A DNA stretch of 64,000 bases from Flavobacterium sp. SM15 (GCF_022012335.1 NZ_JAKLTO010000009.1:1-64000), one strand, 5' to 3'; counted from the stretch's first letter, positions 18,569 to 27,553 are shown. Made by a program: numbers and translations. The notes: a model not told the origin generated them from the letters alone.

Positions 18569-18576
18569 TATCTTTG
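18569..18576 (+). promoter_or_regulatory. Promoter -7 element for the PASTA-rluD operon
   Basis: TATCTTTG fits TAnnTTTG and lies 16 nt before the ATG of the PASTA gene. No clear -33 TTG was found. Confidence 0.5.
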
Positions 18577-18592
18577 CCCAAAACCCAAAACA

Positions 18593-19222
18593 ATGAGTTG
18601 GAAAAAATTTTTAACAAGCCCAGCATTTTTTAAAAACGCCGCTTTAGCATTGATCATAGTTGTTGTATTTGTTGTCGGTGTAATGAGATTTTTGAGCGTG
18701 GCCACAAACCACGGAGAGGAAATCCCGGTTCCGAATCTTTCCAAAATGAGTGTTGAAAAAGCCGAAGAACGCTTAAACGACATCGATTTGGAATTTCATT
18801 TGCTGGATACTGTAGATTACAATCCTTCTTATCCGCCGTATTCTATTGTGGAGCAGGACCCATTGGCGGGTGTTACAGTTAAAGACGGAAGAAAGGTTTA
18901 CGTGAAAATCAATTCAGGTGGTTATGCCAGAGTTGTTTTACCTGAAATGGTGCAGAAGACTTATCGTCAGGCGTTATCAACTTTACGCGCATTAGGGCTA
19001 AAGGAAGGCGATGTAAAATATGTAGAATACATGGCTAAAGACGTTGTTTTGGAAGTAAAGCAAAACGGAAAGAAACTTAAAGCGGGCGATCGTATTTTAA
19101 AAGCTTCTAAAATTGATTTTGTTTTAGGTGATGGAAAAACAGGATATCAGGAAGAGGAAACCGACAGTATAAAAACACAGGAAATTTTAGAGCCGGCTCC
19201 GGCAGAAGAAAATGCAGAATAA
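18593..19222 (+). CDS. PASTA domain-containing membrane protein
   Basis: 209 residues: a short cytoplasmic N-terminus, one membrane helix (about 15-37), then two PASTA domains (about 43-112 and 114-181), recognisable by PNLSKMSVEKAEERLNDI, IVEQDPLAGVTVKDGRKV and LPEMVQKTYRQALSTLRALGL. PASTA modules bind peptidoglycan stem peptides in kinases and PBPs; here no kinase or penicillin-binding domain is attached. Head-to-head with ddl, which fits a cell-wall theme. Its 3' end overlaps the pseudouridine synthase gene by 11 bp. Confidence 0.88.
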   Translation: MSWKKFLTSPAFFKNAALALIIVVVFVVGVMRFLSVATNHGEEIPVPNLSKMSVEKAEERLNDIDLEFHLLDTVDYNPSYPPYSIVEQDPLAGVTVKDGRKVYVKINSGGYARVVLPEMVQKTYRQALSTLRALGLKEGDVKYVEYMAKDVVLEVKQNGKKLKAGDRILKASKIDFVLGDGKTGYQEEETDSIKTQEILEPAPAEENAE

Positions 19223-20264
19223 TATAGATTTAGAGCAGGACGAGTTCGATGATGATGACGTACTATTTGAGCATCATCGCTTTGAAGTAGCCAAAGGGCA
19301 ACAAGCCTTACGAATCGATAAGTTTTTAATGAACCTTATCGAGAATACCACCCGAAATAAAATACAGAAAGCAGCAGATTCCGGAAACATTTTTGTTAAT
19401 GATGTTGCTGTAAAATCCAATTATAAGGTTAGACCCAGCGATGTGGTTCGGGTAATGCTGGAGCACCCACCGTACGAGCATTTGCTAAAAGGGGAAAATA
19501 TTCCTTTGGATATTATTTATGAAGACGATCAGCTAATCGTAGTAAACAAACCGGCAGGAATGGTTGTGCATCCGGGCCACGGAAACTATTCCGGAACTTT
19601 GGTTAACGCATTAGCCTATCATTTCGATAATTTACCAATGAACAGCAGCGAGCGCCCAGGTTTGGTACATCGTATTGATAAAGATACTTCAGGTTTGCTT
19701 GTAGTGGCCAAAACCGAACTCGCAATGGATTATCTTACCAAACAATTTGCGGAGAAAACTTCAGAGCGTGAGTATGTTGCTATGGTTTGGGGTAATGTTT
19801 TGGAAGATGAAGGAACTATTGTGGGCAATATTGACCGCCATCCGGTAAACCGAATGCAAATGGCTGTTTTTACCGACCCAGATAAAGGAAAGCATGCGGT
19901 AACTCATTACAAAGTTTTGGAGCGTTTAGGATATGTAACTTTGGTTTCCTGCAGATTAGAAACAGGAAGAACTCATCAAATTCGCGTGCACATGAAGCAC
20001 ATCGGGCACACGTTGTTTAACGACGAGCGTTACGGAGGCGACATGATTTTAAAAGGAACCACTTTTACCAAATACAAACAGTTCATCGATAATTGCTTTA
20101 AAACCTTACCAAGACAGGCGCTTCATGCTAAGACGTTAGGTTTTGAACATCCGATTACCAAAGAGTTTATGCGTTTTGATACGGATATTCCACAGGATAT
20201 GAAAGATTGTATCGAAAAATGGAGAACTTATTCCAAATCCCATACTTCGGAAGAAGAAAATTAA
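19212..20264 (+). CDS. RluA-family pseudouridine synthase (RluD-like)
   Basis: 350 residues. An N-terminal S4-like RNA-binding region (LRIDKFLMNLIENTTRNKIQKAADSGNIFVND) precedes the catalytic domain with the family motif PGLVHRIDKDTSGLLVVAKT, whose aspartate is the nucleophile. RTHQIRVHMKHIGH is near the C-terminus. RluD-type enzymes modify uridines in 23S rRNA helix 69; the exact target is not provable from sequence. The start overlaps the PASTA gene by 11 bp, so translation is coupled. Confidence 0.92.
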   Translation: MQNNIDLEQDEFDDDDVLFEHHRFEVAKGQQALRIDKFLMNLIENTTRNKIQKAADSGNIFVNDVAVKSNYKVRPSDVVRVMLEHPPYEHLLKGENIPLDIIYEDDQLIVVNKPAGMVVHPGHGNYSGTLVNALAYHFDNLPMNSSERPGLVHRIDKDTSGLLVVAKTELAMDYLTKQFAEKTSEREYVAMVWGNVLEDEGTIVGNIDRHPVNRMQMAVFTDPDKGKHAVTHYKVLERLGYVTLVSCRLETGRTHQIRVHMKHIGHTLFNDERYGGDMILKGTTFTKYKQFIDNCFKTLPRQALHAKTLGFEHPITKEFMRFDTDIPQDMKDCIEKWRTYSKSHTSEEEN

Positions 20265-20291
20265 ACGAAATCCCTTGAAAAAGGAATTTTT

Positions 20292-20834
20292 TTATGGCTT
20301 GTATTCGTGTTTTAATAAAGAAAAAACGAGTGAATCTTCCATCACATTGTTTTTGAAGTAATGTTCGCGTAAATGCCCTTCTTTTATGAAATTCAGTTTT
20401 TGAACCAATTTTAAAGAAGCAATATTCTCTGGGGAAATGAATGCTTCGATTCGATGTAATTGCATTTGGGTAAAGCCATAATGAACCACAGCTTTTAAAA
20501 CTTCACTCATTACGCCTTTTCCTTTGTAAACATCACTGTTTAGCGCATAACCTATTTCAGCACGGGAATGTTCCAGGTACCAAGTGTGAAATCCGCAGGA
20601 ACCGATAGTTTCTTTGGTGGATTTGTCAATAATTAGAAAGTTAACAAACGACCTGTTGTAAGTGGTCATTCCTTTTTCAAACTTGCTTTTTTCTTTAAGG
20701 AATTCTGCTTTGGAGGTTACTCCAAAAAAAGCTTTTAACTCTTCTTGATTGTAAGTTGTAAAAACGTACTGATACACTTCCGGAGTTAATTTAAGTAAGT
20801 CGTATCTGTTGGTTGTAATGAAATCAAAAGTCAT
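20292..20834 (-). CDS. GNAT family N-acetyltransferase (RimJ/RimL-like)
   Basis: About 180 residues from MTFDFITTNRYDLLKL; I prefer this ATG because the 35 residues encoded upstream do not look like part of the fold. GNAT landmarks are IDKSTKETIGSCGFHTWY, RAEIGYALNSDVYKGKGVMSEVLKAVVHYGF (acetyl-CoA loop GKGVMSEV) and LHRIEAFISPENIASLKLVQKLNFIKEGHLREHY. This pattern fits RimJ/RimL acetyltransferases acting on protein N-termini or small molecules. Convergent with rluD and divergent from yaaA. Confidence 0.88.
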   Translation of the reverse strand: MTFDFITTNRYDLLKLTPEVYQYVFTTYNQEELKAFFGVTSKAEFLKEKSKFEKGMTTYNRSFVNFLIIDKSTKETIGSCGFHTWYLEHSRAEIGYALNSDVYKGKGVMSEVLKAVVHYGFTQMQLHRIEAFISPENIASLKLVQKLNFIKEGHLREHYFKNNVMEDSLVFSLLKHEYKP

Positions 20835-20923
20835 TGAAAGAGGTTGTTTTTTTATGATTTGAAACGAAGTTAAGCAAATCTTCTCAAACCAAATTATCTG
20901 TAGGCTTTTATGATTTGAATTTG

Positions 20924-20931
20924 TATTTTTG
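20924..20931 (+). promoter_or_regulatory. Promoter -7 element for yaaA
   Basis: TATTTTTG fits TAnnTTTG and lies 22 nt before the yaaA ATG; the -33 element is not obvious. Confidence 0.45.
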
Positions 20932-20953
20932 AAATCCATTTAAAAAATAAACC

Positions 20954-21712
20954 ATGAAAATTGTTATTTCTCCGGCTAAGTCACTAGATTTTGAAAAGCA
21001 GCTTCCAACCAATCAATATTCGGAATTGTGTTTTTTAAAAGAAGCGAATTCGGTGCATAAAGTTCTGAAAAAGAAAAAGCCAAAACAATTGATGGAATTA
21101 ATGGATATTTCTGATAAACTTGCCGATTTGAACTGGCAACGCAACCAGGATTGGGCAATACCTTTTACTCCGGAAAATGCACGTCCTGCGGTTTATGCCT
21201 TTAACGGAGATGTGTATATTGGCTTAGACGTTTACAATCTGGCTTCCGATAAATTGGATGTGTTGCAAAGCAAACTTCGAATTCTTTCCGGACTTTATGG
21301 GCTTTTGAAACCGCTGGATTTAATTCAGCCGTATCGTCTGGAAATGGGAACGCAGCTTCCTATTGGTAAAAATAAAAACCTGTATGAATTCTGGAAAGCG
21401 AAAATTACCAAAGAACTGAACAAGGAACTTAAAAAAGGCGATTTGTTTTTGAATTTGGCCAGTAATGAGTATTTTTCTGCAGTTGATGTAAAAGCGCTAA
21501 AAGTACCTGTAATCACTCCTGAATTTAAGGATTATAAAGACGGAAAACTTAAAATGATCAGTTTCTTTGCCAAAAAGGCGAGAGGAATGATGGTGCGTTA
21601 TATTATCGATACAAATGCAGAAACCCTCGAAGACTTGAAAGGTTTCAATTACGAGGGCTATAAGTTTGATGCGTCGTTATCCAAAGGCAATACTCTGGTT
21701 TTTACGCGATGA
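20954..21712 (+). CDS. yaaA: Peroxide stress protein YaaA (DUF328/UPF0246)
   Basis: 252 residues matching YaaA along its length: start KIVISPAKSLDFE, AVYAFNGDVYIGLDVYNL, LRILSGLYGLLKPLDLIQPYRLEMG, LASNEYFSAVD, and C-terminal FFAKKARGMMVRYII with FNYEGYKFDASLSKGNTLVF. In E. coli YaaA limits intracellular iron and DNA damage during peroxide stress and binds DNA. It stands alone, convergent with a small unknown gene that begins 1 bp after its stop. Confidence 0.93.
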   Translation: MKIVISPAKSLDFEKQLPTNQYSELCFLKEANSVHKVLKKKKPKQLMELMDISDKLADLNWQRNQDWAIPFTPENARPAVYAFNGDVYIGLDVYNLASDKLDVLQSKLRILSGLYGLLKPLDLIQPYRLEMGTQLPIGKNKNLYEFWKAKITKELNKELKKGDLFLNLASNEYFSAVDVKALKVPVITPEFKDYKDGKLKMISFFAKKARGMMVRYIIDTNAETLEDLKGFNYEGYKFDASLSKGNTLVFTR

Positions 21713-21713
21713 T

Positions 21714-22064
21714 TTATCTGAAATGAAGGTATTCTTCGTAGTCACGAAGGGTCTCACGGGTAATTTTGTGCTGATCACGCGATAATTCACGAAGGGCTTC
21801 CACACCTTTACGGGCGCAACGACGTACTCTTAAAATTCGGCTTGAAAAATCCATAAGACGTTTGGCATCGGAAGGTTGTAATTTTTCACGCAATTCGTCT
21901 ACAAGCTCGTTGAATTCGTTGACGACGTAACTGTTTTCTTCATATTCGGATTGTAAATCCACTAAAAACTCATCAATTTCTTTCTCGATGTCGTGAAAGT
22001 TGTGTTCGCTTTTTTTGAAAAATTCGCGGAGCATTTTTTTGTCGTTGCCAGTAAAGATACCCAT
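21714..22064 (-). CDS. Small helical protein, unknown; paralogue A
   Basis: 116 residues, strongly charged and predicted almost all alpha-helical, with no signal peptide or membrane segment. I do not recognise a family. It is clearly related to the next gene upstream (22211-22555): both start MG[IL]F, share DIEKEI[DN]E[FL]L.DL, a CA[RK]K cluster, and a C-terminal SR[DE]Q.KI[TS][RK]E[AT]LRD.E.YL. It has a TATATTTG -7 element at 22110-22117, so the two copies may be expressed separately. Confidence 0.7.
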   Translation of the reverse strand: MGIFTGNDKKMLREFFKKSEHNFHDIEKEIDEFLVDLQSEYEENSYVVNEFNELVDELREKLQPSDAKRLMDFSSRILRVRRCARKGVEALRELSRDQHKITRETLRDYEEYLHFR

Positions 22065-22109
22065 AATGAAGAATGTTTTTGGTTACTACTTAATGTGTTA
22101 TATATCAAT

Positions 22110-22117
22110 CAAATATA
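22110..22117 (-). promoter_or_regulatory. Promoter -7 element for helical paralogue A
   Basis: TATATTTG on the minus strand fits TAnnTTTG, about 46 nt before the ATG. It lies in the 146-bp gap between the two paralogues. Confidence 0.45.
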
Positions 22118-22210
22118 TTTTAAATTTGAGTTAATTTAACATTAAGGATACTGAAAATCGATTAAATGTTAAAATGCACGCTGAACAGAAATTAATGAAG
22201 GAAAATATTT

Positions 22211-22555
22211 CTAAGTTAAGTATTGTTCGATATCACGCAGGGCTTCTTTGGAGATTTTTTGCTGTTCGCGGGAAAGATAATTCAGGCCTTCTATGCTTTT
22301 TTTGGCGCAACTTTTCATTTTACTGACTTGCTTGAAGTAGTTATCGAGTTTAACAGCGTCTTCTTGGGATAACAGCGGTTTTATTTTAGTTGTAAAAGTG
22401 GAGAATTCCTCAAGAATTAACTTGTTTTCGTTGAAATAGGCTTTCAAATCGTGAAGTAATTCGTTGATTTCCTTTTCGATATCGGAATGATAGTTTTTGT
22501 TTTTTCTGCTGATTTCTTTTATCAGTTTCTTTTCTTTTTTGTTGAACAGTCCCAT
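22211..22555 (-). CDS. Small helical protein, unknown; paralogue B
   Basis: 114 residues from MGLFNKKEKK; I prefer this ATG over one three codons upstream because it matches the MGIF start of its paralogue at 21714-22064. It is lysine/glutamate rich and helical throughout, with the conserved DIEKEINELLHDLK and SREQQKISKEALRDIEQYL segments and one cysteine in KSCAKKS. The conservation at both ends and the weaker middle suggest a helical bundle whose ends matter. No known domain is recognised. Confidence 0.7.
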   Translation of the reverse strand: MGLFNKKEKKLIKEISRKNKNYHSDIEKEINELLHDLKAYFNENKLILEEFSTFTTKIKPLLSQEDAVKLDNYFKQVSKMKSCAKKSIEGLNYLSREQQKISKEALRDIEQYLT

Positions 22556-22670
22556 GGTTTTCATTAGTTTTTTCGAACGACTAAAATAAATGATGACAAG
22601 AGATTGGATTTTATGAAATGGTTATCAAAACACTATTTGAAGGTTAGTTCACTGTTAAGGAGTAAATAAA

Positions 22671-22703
22671 AAAAACTCTGAACAGGCTGTGTCCAGAGTT
22701 TTT
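22671..22703. terminator. Terminator of the efflux operon
   Basis: AAAAACTCTG and CAGAGTTTTT form a 10-bp stem about 30 nt past the emrB stop codon on the minus strand. Confidence 0.8.
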
Positions 22704-22731
22704 CAATCAATCAGTAACTATATAATGTTGC

Positions 22732-24309
22732 TTAATGAACATTCGACATATCTACTTTTCCGGAACCTTTCTTGATCAATAGCATGAACGGGATGCAAAT
22801 CAGGAACATAATTCCCAGATATAAAAACACATCCATATAAGAAAGCACCGTACTTTGTTTCATTATTGACCCTTCTAAAGCTTTGTGCGCTTTGTCAAGC
22901 GCTTCACTTGCGCTAAAACCTTTCGACATAAAAGCCATTTGTATTTGCTGAATGCGCTGTTGTACTTCAAATTTAGCCGAATCCAAATGGGAGATTAAAT
23001 CAACGCGGTGTTGTTGGCTGAATCTAGAAATGAAGGTCGTGATAATGGCAATTCCGAAGGAACCACCCAACTGACGCATCATTCCTGTAAACGCAGCTCC
23101 TTCACCAATTTCTTTTCCTTGTAAAGTGGATAAAGCCAAAGTAGTAATCGGAACGAAAAGGAAGCCTAAACCAACTCCGCGTAAGATCAATGGCCAGAAC
23201 ATGTGTTCGCTTCCGGTATCCGGAGTCATAACGTTGTGCATCCAGAAGGTGAATCCGAAGAAAACCAGGAAGCCTATGGAAACCAGATAGGCTTGCGGGA
23301 CACCTTTTTGAATCAGTTTTCCAATGATCGGCATCAGGATCGCAGTGGTTATGGAACTTGGAATCAGTAATAATCCGGTATCCGTAGCGGTCCAGCCTAA
23401 AATCGATTGGGTGTAAATCGGTACTACAAACGTGGTTCCGTACAAACCGAATCCTAAGATGAAACACATGATGGTTCCGATTCTCAGATTTTTGTTTTTT
23501 AAAACCCTGAGATTTACAATCGGGTACTTATAGGTTAGCTGGCGCCAGATGAAAAAGATCAATCCAAATGCTGATAAAACACTCAAGGCAACAATGGTAG
23601 GGTTTTCAAACCAATCGTCCTGCTGACCGTGTTCCAAAACAAATTGCAACGAACCGATAAAAGAGGCAAGAAAAATAATTCCCCACCAGTCCACCTGATT
23701 GGCTTTTAATTTCTCACCATATTTAGGACTTCTAACAAATGAAAGTGTTAAAACGGTAGCAATAATCCCCAAAGGGATATTGATGTAGAAAATGTAGGGC
23801 CACGAAAAATTATCCACTAAATAACCTCCTAATGGTGGTCCTAAAGTTGGTCCTACAATTACACCCATCCCGTAAATTGCTTGCGCCATCCCTCGTTTTG
23901 CTGCCGGATAACTTTCTGTAATAATGGTTTGTGCCGTTACCAAAAGCGCGCCACCACCCATACCTTGAATGAATCGGAAGAAAACCAGTTCCCAGATATT
24001 CGTTGCATTTCCACACAAAAAGGAAGAAACGGTAAAGATGATAATCGAGGCGGCAAAGTAATTTCTACGTCCGAATTGTTGCGACAACCAGCTCGTCATC
24101 GGAATAATGATAACGTTGGCAATCGCATAAGCCGTGATCACCCAAGCGATGTCGGTAAGTGTTGCGCCTAACGTTCCGCGCATATCGTTTAAGGCTACGT
24201 TTACAATGGTCGTATCGACAATTTCAAGCAGCGCACAAAGTACGGCCGTTATTGTGATAATGACCCTGCGAAAGCCATATTCTACTAAATCTTCTGCTTG
24301 TGTTGTCAT
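22732..24309 (-). CDS. MFS drug/proton antiporter, DHA2 (EmrB/QacA) family
   Basis: 525 residues with about 14 hydrophobic segments, the DHA2 size. Motif DTTIVNVALNDM in TM1 and GPTLGPPLGGYLVDNFSWPYIFYINIPLG (antiporter motif C region) are present. It would export hydrophobic compounds using the proton gradient, working through the periplasmic adaptor encoded 2 bp upstream and the TolC-like channel before it. A Ser/Gln/Lys-rich soluble loop around residues 425-465 precedes the last helices. Last gene of the tetR-tolC-emrA-emrB operon. Confidence 0.92.
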   Translation of the reverse strand: MTTQAEDLVEYGFRRVIITITAVLCALLEIVDTTIVNVALNDMRGTLGATLTDIAWVITAYAIANVIIIPMTSWLSQQFGRRNYFAASIIIFTVSSFLCGNATNIWELVFFRFIQGMGGGALLVTAQTIITESYPAAKRGMAQAIYGMGVIVGPTLGPPLGGYLVDNFSWPYIFYINIPLGIIATVLTLSFVRSPKYGEKLKANQVDWWGIIFLASFIGSLQFVLEHGQQDDWFENPTIVALSVLSAFGLIFFIWRQLTYKYPIVNLRVLKNKNLRIGTIMCFILGFGLYGTTFVVPIYTQSILGWTATDTGLLLIPSSITTAILMPIIGKLIQKGVPQAYLVSIGFLVFFGFTFWMHNVMTPDTGSEHMFWPLILRGVGLGFLFVPITTLALSTLQGKEIGEGAAFTGMMRQLGGSFGIAIITTFISRFSQQHRVDLISHLDSAKFEVQQRIQQIQMAFMSKGFSASEALDKAHKALEGSIMKQSTVLSYMDVFLYLGIMFLICIPFMLLIKKGSGKVDMSNVH

Positions 24310-24311
24310 GA

Positions 24312-25391
24312 TTATTTTACGTGTACGTCTACTTCTACGTTCATTCCCGGACGCAATAATTTTACTTTTTCAACGTCGTTACTTGCTGTTAATTTGATTT
24401 TAACCGGTAAACGCTGAATGGTTTTCACAAAGTTTCCGGTTGCATTATCCGGAGGCAAAATAGAGAATTTAGCACCAGTAGCAGGGGAGAAGGAGTTTAC
24501 TTCACCTTCAAATTCGGTATCAGGATAAGCATCAACTTTTAATGTTACTTTCTGTCCCGCTCGCATTTTGTTCAATTGCGTTTCTTTGAAATTTGCCACA
24601 ACCCAAAGATTGGTGTTGTTCACGATATAAAACAAAGACTGTCCCGGTTGTACCGCTTGTCCTTCCTGAATATCAATACTGGAAACCTGTCCGTCTATAG
24701 AAGCAGTAACCACGGTGTAACCTAAATTGATTTGTGCTGCTTCTAAAACTGCTTGAGCACGTTTGATGTTTGCAGAAGCTACACCGGTTTGTTTATTTGC
24801 AACGTTTGTTTTTGAAGCAACCGCTTCACGTTGATGAACACTCGCATTACGTTGTTGTTGTAAAATTTCAACTTGTTTTTGTGCTTCTTGTTTTGCGGCT
24901 AAAGCCTGCTCGTATTGTTGTTTTGTGATGGAATGATTCTGATATAGATTTGCATAACGTTCGAAATCGTTGGTTGCTCTTCCTAAACGGATTTTTGCAG
25001 CTTCGATACTTCCCGCGTTGGATTGGATCGTTGCATCGGAAATCGAAATGTTTGCAGCTGCGGCACCAACATCGGCTTTGGAAACTTCGAATGAATTTTC
25101 GGCAGCAACTAATGCGGCTTTAGCTTCTTCAACTTTTACCAAATAATCTTTGTTGTCGATTACGAAAAGCGTGTCGCCTTTTTTAACGAAATCGTTGTCT
25201 TTTACATAAACTTTTGCCACATATCCTGAAACTCTTGGGATTATTGGACTCATGTTTGCCTCAATTTGCGCGTCGTCGGTTTCTTCGTGTGCTTGGCCGT
25301 GTAAATATTTGAATGTTCCGTAAACAAGCCCTAATATCACTAAACCGCTGATTACGAATATAAATTTTTTATTTGATGGTTTCTTTTCCAT
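24312..25391 (-). CDS. HlyD/EmrA-family periplasmic adaptor
   Basis: 359 residues: one N-terminal membrane helix (about 9-28), then the split lipoyl (biotinyl-like) domain (VYVKDNDFVKKGDTLFVID... and IDGQVSSIDIQEGQAVQPGQSLFYIV), a long coiled coil between them (about 85-215) and a beta-barrel C-terminus. The adaptor bridges the inner-membrane transporter and the outer-membrane channel. Gaps of 2 bp to the transporter and 9 bp to the TolC-like gene make this a tripartite pump operon. Confidence 0.93.
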   Translation of the reverse strand: MEKKPSNKKFIFVISGLVILGLVYGTFKYLHGQAHEETDDAQIEANMSPIIPRVSGYVAKVYVKDNDFVKKGDTLFVIDNKDYLVKVEEAKAALVAAENSFEVSKADVGAAAANISISDATIQSNAGSIEAAKIRLGRATNDFERYANLYQNHSITKQQYEQALAAKQEAQKQVEILQQQRNASVHQREAVASKTNVANKQTGVASANIKRAQAVLEAAQINLGYTVVTASIDGQVSSIDIQEGQAVQPGQSLFYIVNNTNLWVVANFKETQLNKMRAGQKVTLKVDAYPDTEFEGEVNSFSPATGAKFSILPPDNATGNFVKTIQRLPVKIKLTASNDVEKVKLLRPGMNVEVDVHVK

Positions 25392-25400
25392 GATGTTGAA

Positions 25401-26711
25401 TTAGTTTGAGGTTGATGATGAGGTTAATTTTCCGCCGGCAGCCAATATTTCGTAATATTTTTGAATTACGTCGGCTTTGGAATAGGCTTCGTTGATTTTT
25501 GATTGTAGTTGCTGTACATCGGCATCCAGTAAATCGTTGGTATCGGCCAGTCCGTTGTCGTATTTGTCTTTTACGATACGGTAATTTTCGTTGGCCTGTT
25601 CCACAGCTTGTTGGTAAACGCTGTTTTGTTTCTGAGCCAAAAGATAATTTTCATTAGCCGATTGCATCTGAATTTTAGCCTTGTCAGTCATAATTTCCAA
25701 TGATTGTTCGGTTTCTTTTACCTTGCTTTTAGCGGCTTTCACTTCTTTTGAATTTTTGAAGATCGAGGTCAAATCATACGATAAACCAACTCCGAAGTTC
25801 ATTGCATTGGTTACCGTCATTACGTTTTGCAAATCTAAAGCGATGTAACCACCCATTAGGTTTAAAGAAGGGTAATAATTTCCTTTAGCGATTTTCACAT
25901 TAGCTTCCGCAGCTTTTTGTTGGGAACGAATTGCATTTAAATCGTTTCTAGAGGAAATATCGCTTGAAGTGGTACTTGTTTCTGTTTTTTGGGCAAAAAG
26001 GGCAGAATTCGGCGTTATTTGTGTTTCTTCAGGCAATTTCAAAAGAGTTACCAATTGAAAGTTGAGTATGTTGCTGTTCTTTTTAGCATCTTCTAAAGCA
26101 ATTTGATAGTTGGAAACCTGTAATTGTGCTTTGAGTAAATCGTTCCTTGCAATCAAACCGTTTTGTTCCATTGCTTTGAAATCTTTCACGCGTTGTTCGG
26201 CACGTTTGATGTTTTCCTGTATTAGTTTCTCGCTTTCCTGAGCTTTGTAAAGGTTCACGTAAAGTTTTACGGTTTCCAGTGCAAGTTGTTCTTTGGTGTC
26301 TTTTGCGTGGAATTGCTCCGCTTCAAACAAACTTCGTGAGGCTTTAATGTTGTTCTGAATTTTGAAACCTGCAAAGAGCGGTACAGAAGCTGTTGCATTT
26401 CCCAACATCAGCTGATTTACTTTTGGAGTGTTTCCGCCTCCGGAATTTCCGCCAAGTTTAAAATCTACATCGGCATTGGTTAAACGCTGGTACTGTCCAC
26501 TAACTTTTAAATCAGGGTATTGTTTGTTTTTTACGGTTTGCATCTCGAATTCTTTTGTGGCAACTTTAGTGTCGGCCAATTTGGATTCGGTGCTTTGTGT
26601 AACTGCAAGTTGAATAGCTTCTTCGAGTGTTAGGTTTTTCTTTTCCTGTGCGGTAACAGAAAAAGTCCCAAGCAAGAACAAGATTCCCAACTTTAGTGAA
26701 TTACTTTTCAT
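25401..26711 (-). CDS. TolC family outer-membrane efflux protein
   Basis: 436 residues with a signal peptide (cut near TAQ, residue 21) and the duplicated alpha-helical layout of TolC proteins. The opening LTLEEAIQLAVTQS and the mirrored second half (SSRNDLNAIRSQQKAAEANVKIAKGNYYPSLNL; QANENYRIVKDKYDNGLADTNDLLDAD) are typical. It forms the outer-membrane exit duct for the pump encoded downstream. The start overlaps the end of tetR by 11 bp. Confidence 0.93.
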   Translation of the reverse strand: MKSNSLKLGILFLLGTFSVTAQEKKNLTLEEAIQLAVTQSTESKLADTKVATKEFEMQTVKNKQYPDLKVSGQYQRLTNADVDFKLGGNSGGGNTPKVNQLMLGNATASVPLFAGFKIQNNIKASRSLFEAEQFHAKDTKEQLALETVKLYVNLYKAQESEKLIQENIKRAEQRVKDFKAMEQNGLIARNDLLKAQLQVSNYQIALEDAKKNSNILNFQLVTLLKLPEETQITPNSALFAQKTETSTTSSDISSRNDLNAIRSQQKAAEANVKIAKGNYYPSLNLMGGYIALDLQNVMTVTNAMNFGVGLSYDLTSIFKNSKEVKAAKSKVKETEQSLEIMTDKAKIQMQSANENYLLAQKQNSVYQQAVEQANENYRIVKDKYDNGLADTNDLLDADVQQLQSKINEAYSKADVIQKYYEILAAGGKLTSSSTSN

Positions 26712-27324
26712 AGGTTAAAAGGGCTTTAATGGTTTGTTTGATATGACGGGTTAGTTCTGAGGTGACGTAATTGTCTATGTCTTGAGGTGTTTCCAAATTC
26801 AGAATACTTTTAAAGAAAGGTTTGTTCATCTGAAAATGAAAGTACGTTCCCATGATGGTTGTTGGAATCAAAATGGTGTTAACGTCTTTACGAAAAAAAC
26901 CTTTGTCCTGACCTTCGGCAATGATGCTATTCAAAATATCCAGGTTGTGTTTTTTCATTTCGTTAAATGCATCACAATTGATGATTCGTTTTCCGGATGA
27001 AATTTCAAAGTGGATGATCTGATACATTCCTTTATTTTGATTGATGCGTTTGATGTACAATTCAATTAAGCGGTCAATTTTTTCCAAAGGGGTAAGGTCT
27101 TCACGATACAGATTTTCCATCTGTAAACGCATGTCTGAAATTCGGTAAATGATTAGAGCTTCCAGAAGCTTTTCTTTCGAGCCGAAATAATAGGAAATCA
27201 TCGCAATGTTGATGTTGGCAGATTTGGCTATATCACGAACTGAAGCTCCGTCATAACCATGCTCGGCAAATAGCTTTTCGGCTGCCTGTAAAATTTCAAT
27301 TTGCTTATCGTTAAAATCAGTCAT
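26701..27324 (-). CDS. TetR/AcrR family transcriptional regulator of the efflux operon
   Basis: 207 residues. The N-terminal TetR helix-turn-helix is clear: ILQAAEKLFAEHGYDGASVRDIAKSANIN followed by MISYYFGSKEKLLEAL. The C-terminal ligand-binding domain is variable as expected. It is first in the operon with tolC, emrA and emrB, and two inverted repeats (27355-27387) overlap its promoter, so it is likely an autorepressor released by a pump substrate. The inducer is unknown. Confidence 0.92.
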   Translation of the reverse strand: MTDFNDKQIEILQAAEKLFAEHGYDGASVRDIAKSANINIAMISYYFGSKEKLLEALIIYRISDMRLQMENLYREDLTPLEKIDRLIELYIKRINQNKGMYQIIHFEISSGKRIINCDAFNEMKKHNLDILNSIIAEGQDKGFFRKDVNTILIPTTIMGTYFHFQMNKPFFKSILNLETPQDIDNYVTSELTRHIKQTIKALLTYEK

Positions 27325-27354
27325 TTTAATTTGATTTTAAATTCGGGTACAAAA

Positions 27355-27387
27355 TTAAACACTTGTTTAAATTAAACGTTTGTTTAA
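27355..27387. promoter_or_regulatory. Twin TetR operators overlapping the efflux promoter
   Basis: Two copies of TTAAAC-N4-GTTTAA (27355-27370 and 27372-27387) follow each other with a 17-bp period. A -7 box TAATTTTG on the minus strand begins in the first copy. This position, 31 nt before the tetR start, fits autorepression of the pump operon. Between 27388 and 27656 I see only AT-rich DNA and the terminator at 27554-27590. Confidence 0.7.
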
Positions 27388-27553
27388 ATTGAATTTAACT
27401 TTTTTTTAACGATTGGTTTTGGTTGATTTTTGAAGCTGATTTTTCAATAGAGTAGGTGAGTGATTTTGTTAAAGAAAAAGTGCGTTTTTTAAATTTTAAT
27501 TACTAATTTTATACTGTTGGATTTCCGGTCCGATCCCGGAGGTTCAAGATGAG

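Noticed and set aside
27530..27552. A tRNA-like 3' fragment (GGAGGTTCAAG resembling a T arm) between the efflux and trp operons
   Set aside because: The matching T-stem 3' half, acceptor stem and anticodon arm are all missing, and the following bases belong to the trp terminator. It may be chance or a remnant, but nothing supports a tRNA gene.
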